NCBI GenBank assembly: GCA_947463445.1
Contig: CANHRS010000001.1
Span: forward strand, 48,062 to 112,061
Source of the DNA: Flavobacteriia bacterium
GTDB taxonomy: Bacteria > Bacteroidota > Bacteroidia > Flavobacteriales_D > Crocinitomicaceae
DNA: 64,000 bases
Reading direction: 5' to 3'
Positions 45,161 through 54,492 of this stretch are shown piece after piece (within the stretch, counting starts at the first letter, position 1; every line of letters begins with the position of its first letter). The notes beneath the pieces are model-generated. The model had not been told where the DNA came from and did not search any database. It saw nothing but the letters and a program-made list of their open reading frames with translations. The position numbers and the translations under genes are program-made.

Positions 45161-45468
45161 AAAAACGTAACTTTTCTGTTGTCAAACATGAAGAAGTCAA
45201 TAACGATTTACAAACAATTATTGATTATTATAACGAAAAAAAATACAAATTAGGAAATGAATTTTATTCTTGTGCGCTGAAACAAATGAAGCGTTTAAAG
45301 AATGATTTTTTACTCTACGAAATCAAATATCAAAAGGTAAGATGTGTCATTATTGACCGTTTCCCCTATCTCATTCATTACACTATCAATGAAAATGAAA
45401 AAGTAGTTTTTATCAATGCTGTAATTGGAATGAGTCAGGATCCCGAAACTCATTGGGGAAAACGATAA
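45157..45468 (+). CDS. RelE/ParE-fold toxin of module 3
   Basis: 103 residues. VVKHEEVNNDLQTIIDYYNE, RLKNDFLLYEIKYQKVRCVI and the end RFPYLIHYTINENEKVVFIN with VIGMSQDPETHW match the RelE/ParE toxin fold. The C-terminal 'PETHW' extension is a common variant in Bacteroidota. No other gene follows for 100 nt. Confidence 0.8.
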   Translation: MKKRNFSVVKHEEVNNDLQTIIDYYNEKKYKLGNEFYSCALKQMKRLKNDFLLYEIKYQKVRCVIIDRFPYLIHYTINENEKVVFINAVIGMSQDPETHWGKR

Positions 45469-45570
45469 ATTGAAAAAAGTAAATTTCTCTCAAAAAATAA
45501 CAGCATAGCTGTTTTCCAGCTCGAATACATAGGAACGAATAATAAGAAAATCAGGTAGCTCAATTACGCA

Positions 45571-45765
45571 CTATAAAAGTGCCTTTATAGCATCAAATAG
45601 ATATATCAATCCTATAATAATCATTCCTATTGAAACAACATAACCTCTTATATGAGAAATATATCCAAATGAAAATGTTGCTTTTTTATGTTCTTCATCT
45701 TTGACACTAAGAAATAATACAAATATACCGACAATTAAACAAAAACCACTTCTAATAAAATCCAT
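45571..45765 (-). CDS. Small two-helix membrane protein, unknown
   Basis: 64 residues with two membrane segments (about 6-20, GFCLIVGIFVLFLSV, and about 42-60, VVSIGMIIIGLIYLFDAI) joined by a short charged loop. Not recognised. Not overlapping other genes. It could be a real small membrane protein, or a chance reading frame in AT-rich DNA. Confidence 0.4.
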   Translation of the reverse strand: MDFIRSGFCLIVGIFVLFLSVKDEEHKKATFSFGYISHIRGYVVSIGMIIIGLIYLFDAIKALL

Positions 45766-45835
45766 TTACATAAGTTTTTTAAAGTTAAAATTAAGTCTTT
45801 TTGATTGAAAAACACAAATGTAAGATAATTATACT

Positions 45836-45858
45836 CCGCTGGAAATGTTTCCCAACGG
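45836..45858. repeat. REP-like imperfect palindrome, copy 3
   Basis: CCGCTGGAAA, TG, then TTTCCCAACGG. Lies 9 nt before copy 4. Confidence 0.6.
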
Positions 45859-45867
45859 CACACCGCT

Positions 45868-45890
45868 CCGCTGGAAATGTTTTCCTACGG
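45868..45890. repeat. REP-like imperfect palindrome, copy 4
   Basis: Arms CCGCTGGAAA and TTTCCTACGG around TGT. It sits in tandem with copy 3. Confidence 0.7.
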
Positions 45891-45914
45891 CAAAATTCAT
45901 AAAAATTCTAAATT

Positions 45915-45952
45915 CACAAAAAACCCGTAACAACACTAAATTATTACGGGTT
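45915..45952 (-). terminator. Terminator of the 41-aa membrane microprotein (and possibly the nuo operon)
   Basis: Stem AAACCCGTAA (45920-45929) with TTACGGGTTT (45943-45952). On the minus strand it is followed by a run of six T (45922 down to 45917). It lies 21 nt past the microprotein stop. Confidence 0.8.
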
Positions 45953-45973
45953 TCAATTAGTTAAAATTCAAAT

Positions 45974-46099
45974 TTATTTTACAAAGAAAAAGTCAAAAAA
46001 CTTTGTTAGTAATACCATACTTAAAAGTACAATTGATATTACTTTTAATCCTTTATAAAATTGTATCTCAAACTTCGATTTCTCTTTTTTATTACTCAT
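45974..46099 (-). CDS. 41-aa single-helix membrane microprotein
   Basis: 41 residues, MSNKKEKSKFEIQFYKGLK then a hydrophobic segment (about 19-39, VISIVLLSMVLLTKFFDFFFV) and a final Lys. A charged N-terminal end followed by one membrane span fits a small inner-membrane protein. Its gene has a real terminator right behind it and lies 128 nt downstream of nuoN on the same strand, so it could be the tail of the nuo transcript or a separate unit. No promoter was found in the gap. Family not recognised. Confidence 0.5.
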   Translation of the reverse strand: MSNKKEKSKFEIQFYKGLKVISIVLLSMVLLTKFFDFFFVK

Positions 46100-46227
46100 A
46101 ACTCATCAAATATCTGTTGTAATTGAAATTAGTTTATAATAAAAGATAGTTCCGCAGTATAAAATCTAGTGAAAAAGACAACTTAACAAGTCATTTCGTA
46201 ACTCTTTTCTCGTCACACATCACTTAT

Positions 46228-47598
46228 TTACCATCCCCCACTCATCACATCAGGAAAAATTCCCAATGCAACAGTAATCAACATACAAAGTATCAATACC
46301 AATTTCACAGTTCCGCTAATCGGAATAACCTCTTCGCTTTCTCCTTTAAACATCGTAACAATTAAACGGAAATAGTAATAAATACTGATTGCAGAACCAA
46401 TTAACGCTACTACCACTAAACCAATTCCGTGATTTTCTAAATACGAAGTAAACAAATAGTATTTTCCGAAGAATCCTGCGAATGGTGGGATACCAGCTAA
46501 AGATAACATCGAAATAATCGTTGCTATTGCTAATAATGGATTTTTCTTTCCTAAGCCTTCAAAAGAACTAAAATTAGTGTCTCCTTTTGCTTGCAATACC
46601 AAAGCAATAATTGCAAAAGCAGCAATAGTCGCTACAGAATATGCTAAAGTGTAATATACCAAAGCATTTCCTCCAGAAGCATTATTTGCTAAAATAGCTA
46701 ATAATAAATATCCTGCATGAGAAATACCAGAATAAGCCAACATACGTTTTGCAGACGATTGAAATACAGCAATTAGGTTTCCTAAAATAATTGTGATTCC
46801 TGCAATGTACGATAAAGTACATTCCCACGTTTCGCTTTGTGAACCAAAACTTACTGTAAACAATTTATAGAAAGCAGCAATCGCAGCAGTCTTCACAATG
46901 GTAGACATTAAACTTGTTACTTGTATTGGTGCTCCGTCATACACATCTGGTGCCCAAAAATGAAATGGTACTGCAGATATTTTAAAAGACAAACCAATTA
47001 CTAAAAGTAAAATTCCAGTATACACCAATTCTAAATGTTCTGGACTATTTTCCATATACATTTTGATTTCAGCAATATCAAATGAAGCAGTCGCTCCATA
47101 AATAAAGGCAATACCCATCAATAAGAAACCAGTTGCAAATGCACCCATTAAGAAATATTTCATGGATGATTCATTGGAACCTAAATCCCCTTTTTTACTA
47201 CCTGCCATTACATACATACAGATCGATAATATTTCAATTCCGATAAACAACATCGTTACATTGTGATAGGAAACCATACAAACAGCTCCAACTAATGCAA
47301 ATAAAATCAAGGTAGTCTTATCCGCTACATGTTCGTTATCATCAAAAATTGGCGCAGAGGTCAAAAACCATAAAATTGCTGTTAACACCAACACCGCAAT
47401 AAATGAAATGGCTAAATTATCGAAATTGACCATGTTTGAAAATTGTAATGGCGCAGGATTATCCCATTCTAAAAAGGTAATTCCAAGCGTCAAAATCAAC
47501 CCAACAATCGTAAGTTTATAAATGATTTTTTTGAAATTTAAGATCTCAGATAATATCCCTAAAAACCCTAATCCACTTAATAATAATAATGCTTTCAT
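46228..47598 (-). CDS. nuoN: NADH-quinone oxidoreductase subunit N
   Basis: 456 residues, about 13-14 membrane segments of the antiporter-like proton channel type. Typical lines: MKYFLMGAFATGFLLMGIAF, FKISAVPFHFWAPDVYDGAP (conserved Lys and Pro) and KRMLAYSGISHAGYLLLAIL. Last core gene of the 14-gene complex I operon (23 nt after nuoM). The sequence after the stop contains GTGACGA-type words. Confidence 0.95.
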   Translation of the reverse strand: MKALLLLSGLGFLGILSEILNFKKIIYKLTIVGLILTLGITFLEWDNPAPLQFSNMVNFDNLAISFIAVLVLTAILWFLTSAPIFDDNEHVADKTTLILFALVGAVCMVSYHNVTMLFIGIEILSICMYVMAGSKKGDLGSNESSMKYFLMGAFATGFLLMGIAFIYGATASFDIAEIKMYMENSPEHLELVYTGILLLVIGLSFKISAVPFHFWAPDVYDGAPIQVTSLMSTIVKTAAIAAFYKLFTVSFGSQSETWECTLSYIAGITIILGNLIAVFQSSAKRMLAYSGISHAGYLLLAILANNASGGNALVYYTLAYSVATIAAFAIIALVLQAKGDTNFSSFEGLGKKNPLLAIATIISMLSLAGIPPFAGFFGKYYLFTSYLENHGIGLVVVALIGSAISIYYYFRLIVTMFKGESEEVIPISGTVKLVLILCMLITVALGIFPDVMSGGW

Positions 47599-47621
47599 AC
47601 TTATGTTATTTCCGTTTGGAC

Positions 47622-49082
47622 TTATTTAATCGTTATTTCCATGATGGTATACAAATTCTTCACTGCAGGAGTAATCACATCTAACAATGGTTTTGGATAA
47701 ACACCCATCACAAAAATCAAGATGATCAATGGGAATAAGATTACTTTCTCTTGCCAAACCAAATCAAAGAATTTATCCGAGATAGCGGACTTATCTCCCA
47801 AAATAGATACCTGGTAACTTTTTAACATATACACTGCTCCTAAAATAGTAGACAATCCAGCAAATCCAGCTAACCAATAATTATATTCATAAATACCAAC
47901 TAACAATAAGAATTCACCTATAAATCCACTTGTTAATGGTAGCGCAATACTTGCCATCATGATAATCATGAACGAAGTAGCATATACAGGAGCAACTGTT
48001 CTAATTCCACCTAACTCATTCAATTGTCTTGTATTTGTACGATTTACCAAGATATCCACAACATAGAATAACCCTACAGCAGAAATACCATGCGCGAACA
48101 TTTGAACAACTGCTCCAGCAATACCATTGTGGGTCATACTAAATACACCTGCTGCAATTAATCCAACGTGTGCTGCAGATGAATAAGCTATCAAACGTTT
48201 GTAATCTTTTTGGAACATTGCCAACAAAGAAGCATAAATCACTCCAATAACTGCTAAAGTAATTGCGTAAGGACCATAATTATTTACACCCATTGGAACA
48301 ATAGGCAACAAAATTTTAAGTGCCCCATATACACCCATTTTAGACATTACTCCAGATAATAACATAGTACCTGGCGTAGGTGCATCCGTATAGGTATCTG
48401 CTAACCAAGAATGGAAAGGGAAAATTGGCATTTTAATAGCAAAAGCAAAAAACAACATCCAGAAAACCCAATTTTGTGTTCCTTCTGTCAATTGTAAATC
48501 ATATAATGCCTGCAAGGAGAAATTATGTGGTAATGGTGTCTGTAAATACAGGTAAATCAACGCAGCTAACATCAACAAACTTCCAGCTAACGTGTAGATG
48601 AAAAATTTAAATGTAATGCGTATACGATCTGCTCCACCCCAAAGCAATGCTATAAAGTAAATTGGAATTAATGCAACTTCCCAGAAAATATAAAATAAGA
48701 AAGCATCTTGCGCTGTAAAAACTCCGATTAATCCGAATTGCATCAACAAGATTAAACCATATAAACTAGAAGGGTTTTTATAGGTATTACGATTTGCAAC
48801 CATAATAATAAATGGTAACAATAGTGTTGTCAATAATACAAGCACTAAACTAATACCATCCATACCAACATGGAAATTGATTCCCATTCCTTTTATCCAA
48901 GGAATGTTTGTAGCATATTGTGCAAGCACTTGTTTTTTATCAAACTGAACAAACGCAGTTACCCCTAAAACAAGTTCAATTAAACTTGCTCCTAAAGCGA
49001 TTTTTTTAACGTTTTCTCCTTTTAGAAAGAATAATAAAATTCCTATAACTAACGGGAAAAATAAAAGTGTAGTAGTTATCAT
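47622..49082 (-). CDS. nuoM: NADH-quinone oxidoreductase subunit M
   Basis: 486 residues, about 14 membrane segments. IFWEVALIPIYFIALLWGG, AIKMPIFPFHSWLADTYTDA (conserved ionisable Lys and proline kink) and KRLIAYSSAAHVGLIAAGVF are the usual antiporter-like motifs. 10 nt after nuoL. Confidence 0.95.
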   Translation of the reverse strand: MITTTLLFFPLVIGILLFFLKGENVKKIALGASLIELVLGVTAFVQFDKKQVLAQYATNIPWIKGMGINFHVGMDGISLVLVLLTTLLLPFIIMVANRNTYKNPSSLYGLILLMQFGLIGVFTAQDAFLFYIFWEVALIPIYFIALLWGGADRIRITFKFFIYTLAGSLLMLAALIYLYLQTPLPHNFSLQALYDLQLTEGTQNWVFWMLFFAFAIKMPIFPFHSWLADTYTDAPTPGTMLLSGVMSKMGVYGALKILLPIVPMGVNNYGPYAITLAVIGVIYASLLAMFQKDYKRLIAYSSAAHVGLIAAGVFSMTHNGIAGAVVQMFAHGISAVGLFYVVDILVNRTNTRQLNELGGIRTVAPVYATSFMIIMMASIALPLTSGFIGEFLLLVGIYEYNYWLAGFAGLSTILGAVYMLKSYQVSILGDKSAISDKFFDLVWQEKVILFPLIILIFVMGVYPKPLLDVITPAVKNLYTIMEITIK

Positions 49083-49092
49083 TCTCTGTTTG

Positions 49093-51000
49093 TTATTTGT
49101 TAAATAAATTAAGTGCTAATATTACCAAGATTCCAATCACCATTGCGAAGATGTAGAAACCTGTGTTTCCTGTTTGTAACTTACGTGCTTGACCACTGAT
49201 AAATACAACGAATTTTCCAACTCCATTTACGATGGCATCTACTCCTTTTAATTCTAAGAATTTGTAAGAGAAACTTGCTAACCCATTCAATGGTTTAACG
49301 ATAATCGCGTTATAGAATTCATCCACATAGTATTTGTTAGCCAACAAACGCGGAATGAAACCTTGTTTTACACTATCATCTGCAGGAACAAATCCTTTAC
49401 TAACAAACTTGTTACGCGCGAATAAGATCATCAAAATAGTAATGGTAACTGTTACACCCATTAACACATATTCTGTTGAATGCGTTAATTTATGTCCATG
49501 TGCATATATTTCAGATTGTTTAAATACAGGTGCTAAGAAATGTTCTAACCAATGATTACCACCCAATACATGTGGTATTCCAATAAAACCAGCAATTATT
49601 GCTAATACAGCTAAAACAACCAACGGTATAGTCATTGTTTTTGGAGACTCATGTAAATGATTTTTTTGATCTTCTGTACCTCTAAATGTTCCCATGAATG
49701 TTAAGTAGAACAAACGGAACATATAGAAGGTAGTCATCATAGAACCTAACACACCTAATACCCAAAATATCGGATTCACTTGAAATGCATGTGCTAAAAT
49801 TTCATCTTTAGAGAAAAAACCAGAGAAAGGTGGAATACCAGAAATAGCAATTGTACCTACTAAGAATGTCATATAAGTAATTGGAACATATTTTTTCAAA
49901 CCTCCCATTTTACGAATATCTTGCTCTCCACCCATCGCGTGAATTACACTACCAGCACCTAAAAACAATAATGCTTTAAAGAATGCATGCGTGATTAAAT
50001 GAAAAACACCTCCTGTAAAAGCTCCTACTCCGAGTGCTAAAAACATATATCCTAATTGACTTACTGTAGAATATGCTAATACTTTTTTAATGTCGTTTTG
50101 GAAGATGCCAATCGTTGCTGCAAAAACTGCAGTTGCTCCACCAATAATTGCAACAAAACCAAGTGTATCTGGAGAAAGGCTGTACAACAAGTTTGAACGC
50201 GCAATCATGTAAACACCCGCTGTAACCATCGTCGCTGCGTGTATCAATGCTGAAACAGGTGTTGGCCCTGCCATTGCATCCGGTAACCACGTATATAAAG
50301 GAATTTGAGCACTTTTACCCATCGCTCCAACAAATAATAATAAGGTAATTGCTACAATTGTTGGGTCATTTTCTGTGAAATTTAAAGCTCCACCAAAAAC
50401 ACCACTATATTGAATCGTTCCAAAAGTGGTGTAGATTAAGAAAATACCTAAGATAAAACCTAAATCTCCAATTCGGTTTACGATAAATGCTTTTTTCGCA
50501 GCATCGTTATATGGTTGGTTTTTGAACCAGAAGCCAATCAATAAATAGGAAGCTAAACCTACACCTTCCCATCCTGCAAACATTACCAAGTAGTTGTCTC
50601 CAAGTACTAACAACAACATGAAGAATACGAATAAATTCAAATACGAGAAAAATTTCGCATACCCTTCATCATCGTGCATATACCCCATAGAGTATAAATG
50701 AATCAAAAATCCAACTCCAGTAATGATTAATAACATAATGGATGTCAATGAATCTACTAAAAATGCAATATTCACATGAAAATCAGCAGTTGCGATCCAT
50801 TCAAATAGCGTTACTGTTGTATGTTTACCATCACCATTCAATACATCAAAAAATACACCCAATGAAATAACAAACGAACCAAAAACCATTGCACTTGCAA
50901 TGATACCCGCCAAACTTTTAGAAAAGTATGATTTTCCTAAACTAATAAGCAAAAATCCTACTAATGGTAAAAGTGGTACTAACCAAATTAATTCCTTCAT
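49093..51000 (-). CDS. nuoL: NADH-quinone oxidoreductase subunit L
   Basis: 635 residues. The antiporter-like core (about 1-480) has FAGWEGVGLASYLLIGFWF, the Lys-bearing SAQIPLYTWLPDAMAGPTPV and KKVLAYSTVSQLGYMFLALG, followed by the C-terminal lateral helix region that braces the membrane arm. Ends with a membrane anchor (about 612-633). 5 nt after nuoK. Confidence 0.96.
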   Translation of the reverse strand: MKELIWLVPLLPLVGFLLISLGKSYFSKSLAGIIASAMVFGSFVISLGVFFDVLNGDGKHTTVTLFEWIATADFHVNIAFLVDSLTSIMLLIITGVGFLIHLYSMGYMHDDEGYAKFFSYLNLFVFFMLLLVLGDNYLVMFAGWEGVGLASYLLIGFWFKNQPYNDAAKKAFIVNRIGDLGFILGIFLIYTTFGTIQYSGVFGGALNFTENDPTIVAITLLLFVGAMGKSAQIPLYTWLPDAMAGPTPVSALIHAATMVTAGVYMIARSNLLYSLSPDTLGFVAIIGGATAVFAATIGIFQNDIKKVLAYSTVSQLGYMFLALGVGAFTGGVFHLITHAFFKALLFLGAGSVIHAMGGEQDIRKMGGLKKYVPITYMTFLVGTIAISGIPPFSGFFSKDEILAHAFQVNPIFWVLGVLGSMMTTFYMFRLFYLTFMGTFRGTEDQKNHLHESPKTMTIPLVVLAVLAIIAGFIGIPHVLGGNHWLEHFLAPVFKQSEIYAHGHKLTHSTEYVLMGVTVTITILMILFARNKFVSKGFVPADDSVKQGFIPRLLANKYYVDEFYNAIIVKPLNGLASFSYKFLELKGVDAIVNGVGKFVVFISGQARKLQTGNTGFYIFAMVIGILVILALNLFNK

Positions 51001-51005
51001 CGTTC

Positions 51006-51323
51006 TTAAAATTTAAGTTTATTAAGAAACCCAACATCTGTTGTGTTTGTATTTCTATGCATCATAATTAAAATGGATAATCCGACCGCAACTTCTGCAG
51101 CTGCAACAGCCATAATAAAGAATACAAATACTTGTCCTGACCCGTCACCGTGATGCGCTGAAAATGCAACCATCAACAAATTCACTGCATTTAACATCAA
51201 CTCAATACACATAAAGATGATGATTGCATTTCTTCTTAGTAATACACCCATTACTCCGATGGAGAAAAGGATAACACTCAAAAAGATATAATGATTTAAT
51301 GGAATCGCTTGTAATGTCCCCAT
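51006..51323 (-). CDS. nuoK: NADH-quinone oxidoreductase subunit K
   Basis: 105 residues, three membrane helices. [20 protein letters not shown] then [14 protein letters not shown] carries the conserved Glu of helix 2, and [18 protein letters not shown] holds the Glu of helix 3, both part of the proton path. 3 nt after nuoJ. Confidence 0.95.
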   Translation of the reverse strand: MGTLQAIPLNHYIFLSVILFSIGVMGVLLRRNAIIIFMCIELMLNAVNLLMVAFSAHHGDGSGQVFVFFIMAVAAAEVAVGLSILIMMHRNTNTTDVGFLNKLKF

Positions 51324-51326
51324 AAC

Positions 51327-51836
51327 TTATTTTTTTACTTCTTTTTTACTCAACATAATCGCTCCAATCATCGCGCTTAGTAACAAAACCGATGAAATTT
51401 CGAATGGCAATGCAAATTCTCCAAATAAGATTTTACCCAAATTAGCAGTAACGCCAATTTCAGGGTTATCTTGAATCAAAGGCATTGTCTCCGCTTTATG
51501 AAATGTTGCAACTAATGTCAACATCAATAAACCACCTGAAAGAACTCCTGCAAATTTCACCCAATTTTTCTTTACTGGTTCGGCATCTACGTTTAGGTTT
51601 AAAAGCATCAATACATAGAGGAATAATACCATAATTGCTCCGGCATATACCACAATGTGAACGATCGCTAAAAATTGCGCATTTAACAACAAGTAATGAC
51701 CTGCTATTGCAAAAAATGTTAAAACCAAATATAAAACACTGTGAATAGGGTTTTTAGAAAATACCACCATCAATGCAGAAAGTATTGCTAAAAAGGAAAG
51801 GAAATAAAATACGTACTGTGTCATAGCTTCTATCAA
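51327..51836 (-). CDS. nuoJ: NADH-quinone oxidoreductase subunit J
   Basis: 169 residues with five membrane segments. PIHSVLYLVLTFFAIAGHYL and VHIVVYAGAIMVLFLYVLML are the family motifs (TM3 with pi-bulge region). The ATG directly follows the nuoI stop. Confidence 0.94.
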   Translation of the reverse strand: MIEAMTQYVFYFLSFLAILSALMVVFSKNPIHSVLYLVLTFFAIAGHYLLLNAQFLAIVHIVVYAGAIMVLFLYVLMLLNLNVDAEPVKKNWVKFAGVLSGGLLMLTLVATFHKAETMPLIQDNPEIGVTANLGKILFGEFALPFEISSVLLLSAMIGAIMLSKKEVKK

Positions 51837-52406
51837 TTATTTATTATGACTATATTTTTTGTTTTGTTTGAAATCTATGACATTTTGCGTCTGACGTTTA
51901 GTAACATCCACTCTATCATCTACTTTCTCTACTAATTTGTCTTTACCAAATACAAAATCATTTCGTTCAAATTCCGTTGGAACCAAACGATCTGTTAAGA
52001 AAATTGCTTCTTTCGGACAAGCGTCTTCACACAAACCACAGAAAATGCAACGTAACATATTGATTTCATACGTAGCAGCATATTTTTCTTCGCGGTATAA
52101 TTTTTCTTCTCCTTCTTTACGTTCTGCAGCTTGCATCGTAATCGCCTCCGCAGGACAAGAAACAGCACAAAGTCCACATGCTGTGCATCTTTCTGCACCT
52201 TCATCATCGCGTTTTAGTACGTGGTGACCACGGTAGATAGGACTAAATTCTCTTTTTTGTTCCGGGTATTGAATGGTAGCCGCTTTTTTAAACATATGTT
52301 TAAACGTGATTATCATCCCGTTGATAATTGCAGGTAAGTACAATTTCTCTGCAAATGTCATCTCTTTTTGAAGGACTGCTTTCGATCTATTTGTAAGTGG
52401 TTGCAT
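51837..52406 (-). CDS. nuoI: NADH-quinone oxidoreductase subunit I (2x[4Fe-4S])
   Basis: 189 residues. Two ferredoxin motifs: CTACGLCAVSCPAEAI (about 72-87) and CIFCGLCEDACPKEAIF (about 115-131), binding clusters N6a and N6b. The C-terminal tail (about 150-189) is basic. Located between nuoH (11 nt) and nuoJ. Confidence 0.96.
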   Translation of the reverse strand: MQPLTNRSKAVLQKEMTFAEKLYLPAIINGMIITFKHMFKKAATIQYPEQKREFSPIYRGHHVLKRDDEGAERCTACGLCAVSCPAEAITMQAAERKEGEEKLYREEKYAATYEINMLRCIFCGLCEDACPKEAIFLTDRLVPTEFERNDFVFGKDKLVEKVDDRVDVTKRQTQNVIDFKQNKKYSHNK

Positions 52407-52417
52407 CTCTTTCTATC

Positions 52418-53461
52418 TTAATTTAATTTACCATTCATCCACATCACGACTCCAGTGATTAAGATGTTTAAAATTGCTAATGGAATTAATGATTTCCATC
52501 CCAAACGCATTAATTGATCATATCTGAAACGAGGTAAGGTCCATCTAATCCACATAAAGAAGAAAATGAAAAAGAAGATTTTACCAAACATTACGATAGT
52601 ACCTAATGCAGTAGCCATATTTGTCGATAATCCTAAAGCCTCATTGATTTCATTTTGGAATGGGAAGTTATATCCTCCAAAATAGAACGTTACAATAACT
52701 GCAGAAGAGATAAACATGTTGATATACTCTGCAAATAAGAACAATCCTAATTTCATACTGGAATACTCTGTATGGTAACCACCGATCAACTCGGATTCAG
52801 ATTCTGGCATATCAAATGGAGCACGGTTTAACTCTGCAAAAGCACAAATTAAAAAGATTAAGAATCCAAGTGGTTGATAAACAATGTTTGCTAAACCAGC
52901 ATCTTGTTGAGCAGCAATTTCACCTAAACTCATTGTACCAGTTGACATAATCAAGGCAATGATAGCTAATCCCATTGCGATTTCATAACTAATCATTTGT
53001 GCAGATGCACGAATCGCACCCATCAAAGAGTACTTATTATTCGATGCCCATCCACCAATCATGATACCATAAACACCTAAAGAAGTTACTCCGAAAATGT
53101 ACAATACTCCAATGTTTAAGTCAGCTACTTGAAGATTAAAGGTTTCTCCCCACAATTCAATTTTTCCACCCCAAGGAATCAAAACACCTGCCATCAATGC
53201 AGTTGTCATTGCCAAACAAGGACCTAAAATAAATAATGTTTTATTGGAAACATTCGGAATAATTTCCTCTTTCATAAACATTTTGATACCATCCGCAAGT
53301 GGTTGTAATAAACCAAATGGTCCCGCTCTGTTTGGTCCAAGTCTATCTTGCATTAAGGCAGAAATCTTACGTTCAGCAAAGGTTGAGTACATAGCTACTA
53401 CTAATGAAACTACAAACAGTGCTACTACTAAGATGATTTTAAAGATATAATAGTTTTCCAT
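52418..53461 (-). CDS. nuoH: NADH-quinone oxidoreductase subunit H
   Basis: 347 residues, about eight membrane helices, the quinone-site subunit. AERKISALMQDRLGPNRAGP (about 28-47) and ELNRAPFDMPESESELIGGY (about 212-231, with the Glu-rich loop) are diagnostic. 3 nt after nuoG. Confidence 0.97.
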   Translation of the reverse strand: MENYYIFKIILVVALFVVSLVVAMYSTFAERKISALMQDRLGPNRAGPFGLLQPLADGIKMFMKEEIIPNVSNKTLFILGPCLAMTTALMAGVLIPWGGKIELWGETFNLQVADLNIGVLYIFGVTSLGVYGIMIGGWASNNKYSLMGAIRASAQMISYEIAMGLAIIALIMSTGTMSLGEIAAQQDAGLANIVYQPLGFLIFLICAFAELNRAPFDMPESESELIGGYHTEYSSMKLGLFLFAEYINMFISSAVIVTFYFGGYNFPFQNEINEALGLSTNMATALGTIVMFGKIFFFIFFFMWIRWTLPRFRYDQLMRLGWKSLIPLAILNILITGVVMWMNGKLN

Positions 53462-53464
53462 CCG

Positions 53465-54454
53465 TTATGCTTTATTTATATTTGATGCAACCTGTCTTTG
53501 GTACTTCTCAACATCTTCTTTGATATCTTTCAAGTGCTCATAATGGTTTGCAGAAATAACAGATTTATTATTTATATGTCTTGGTCCTTCAATAACCCAA
53601 TCACTAGCTTTTTTCTTTTCAAAACGACAGGTATTGCAAATGAATTCATCTACTTCATGGTAGGCATCTTTTCTACCTGTTACACGTAAAATATCTTCTC
53701 CTTTTTGCCAAACTACAACTTTACCTGAACATTTTGGATTATCGCAATCTCTGTGTGCGTCCATTGGTTTTGTAAACCAAACACGACTTCCAAAACGCGC
53801 TGTTTTATCCGTTAATGCACCAACAGGACAAACATCAATCATATTTCCAGAAAAATCGCTATCAATTGCTTTCTCAATGTAGGTCGAAATCTCTGCATGG
53901 TCACCACGATTTATGATTCCATGACAACGATCACCATCTGCTACCTGATCTGCAACATACGTACAACGGTAACAAAGGATGCAACGATCCATGTGTAACT
54001 TGATTTTGTCGCCGATATCAATTTTCTTATACGTTCTTCTTTCTTCTTCGTAACGCGTTGCCGCTGCTCCATGTTTGTAGCCTAAATTTTGTAGGTCACA
54101 TTCACCCGCTTGGTCACAAATTGGACAATCCAACGGGTGGTTGATTAATAAAAACTCCACAACCCCTTTACGCGCTTCAAGCACTTCAGGACTTGTAATG
54201 TTTTCTACCACCATACCATCCATTACCGTTGTACGGCACGATGGAACTAACTTCGGCATTGGACGTGGGTCGTTCGTAGAACCTTGGCTCACTTTTACCA
54301 AACACGTTCGGCATTTACCACCACTTCCTTCTAATTTGGAATAGTAGCACATTGCAGGCGGAACGATATCGCCCCCTACACTTCTTGCAGCATTTAAAAT
54401 GGTTGTTCCATCTGGAACTTCCATCTCTACTCCGTCGATTGTTACTTTTGCCAT
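53465..54454 (-). CDS. nuoG: NADH-quinone oxidoreductase subunit G, short form
   Basis: 329 residues instead of about 780-900. Present: the [2Fe-2S] ferredoxin-like domain (MCYYSKLEGSGGKCRTCLVK, then PSCRTTV), the His/Cys cluster HPLDCPICDQAGECDLQ, the [4Fe-4S] motif DRCILCYRCTYVADQ with DVCPVGAL, and an extra Cys set DCDNPKCSGK with FICNTCRF. The large molybdopterin-oxidoreductase-like C-terminal domain is missing. This short NuoG is usual in Bacteroidota complex I, so it is not necessarily a truncation. Confidence 0.93.
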   Translation of the reverse strand: MAKVTIDGVEMEVPDGTTILNAARSVGGDIVPPAMCYYSKLEGSGGKCRTCLVKVSQGSTNDPRPMPKLVPSCRTTVMDGMVVENITSPEVLEARKGVVEFLLINHPLDCPICDQAGECDLQNLGYKHGAAATRYEEERRTYKKIDIGDKIKLHMDRCILCYRCTYVADQVADGDRCHGIINRGDHAEISTYIEKAIDSDFSGNMIDVCPVGALTDKTARFGSRVWFTKPMDAHRDCDNPKCSGKVVVWQKGEDILRVTGRKDAYHEVDEFICNTCRFEKKKASDWVIEGPRHINNKSVISANHYEHLKDIKEDVEKYQRQVASNINKA

Positions 54455-54492
54455 TTCTTTACTATTATCTTATTAGCAATTGTGCATTTCAA

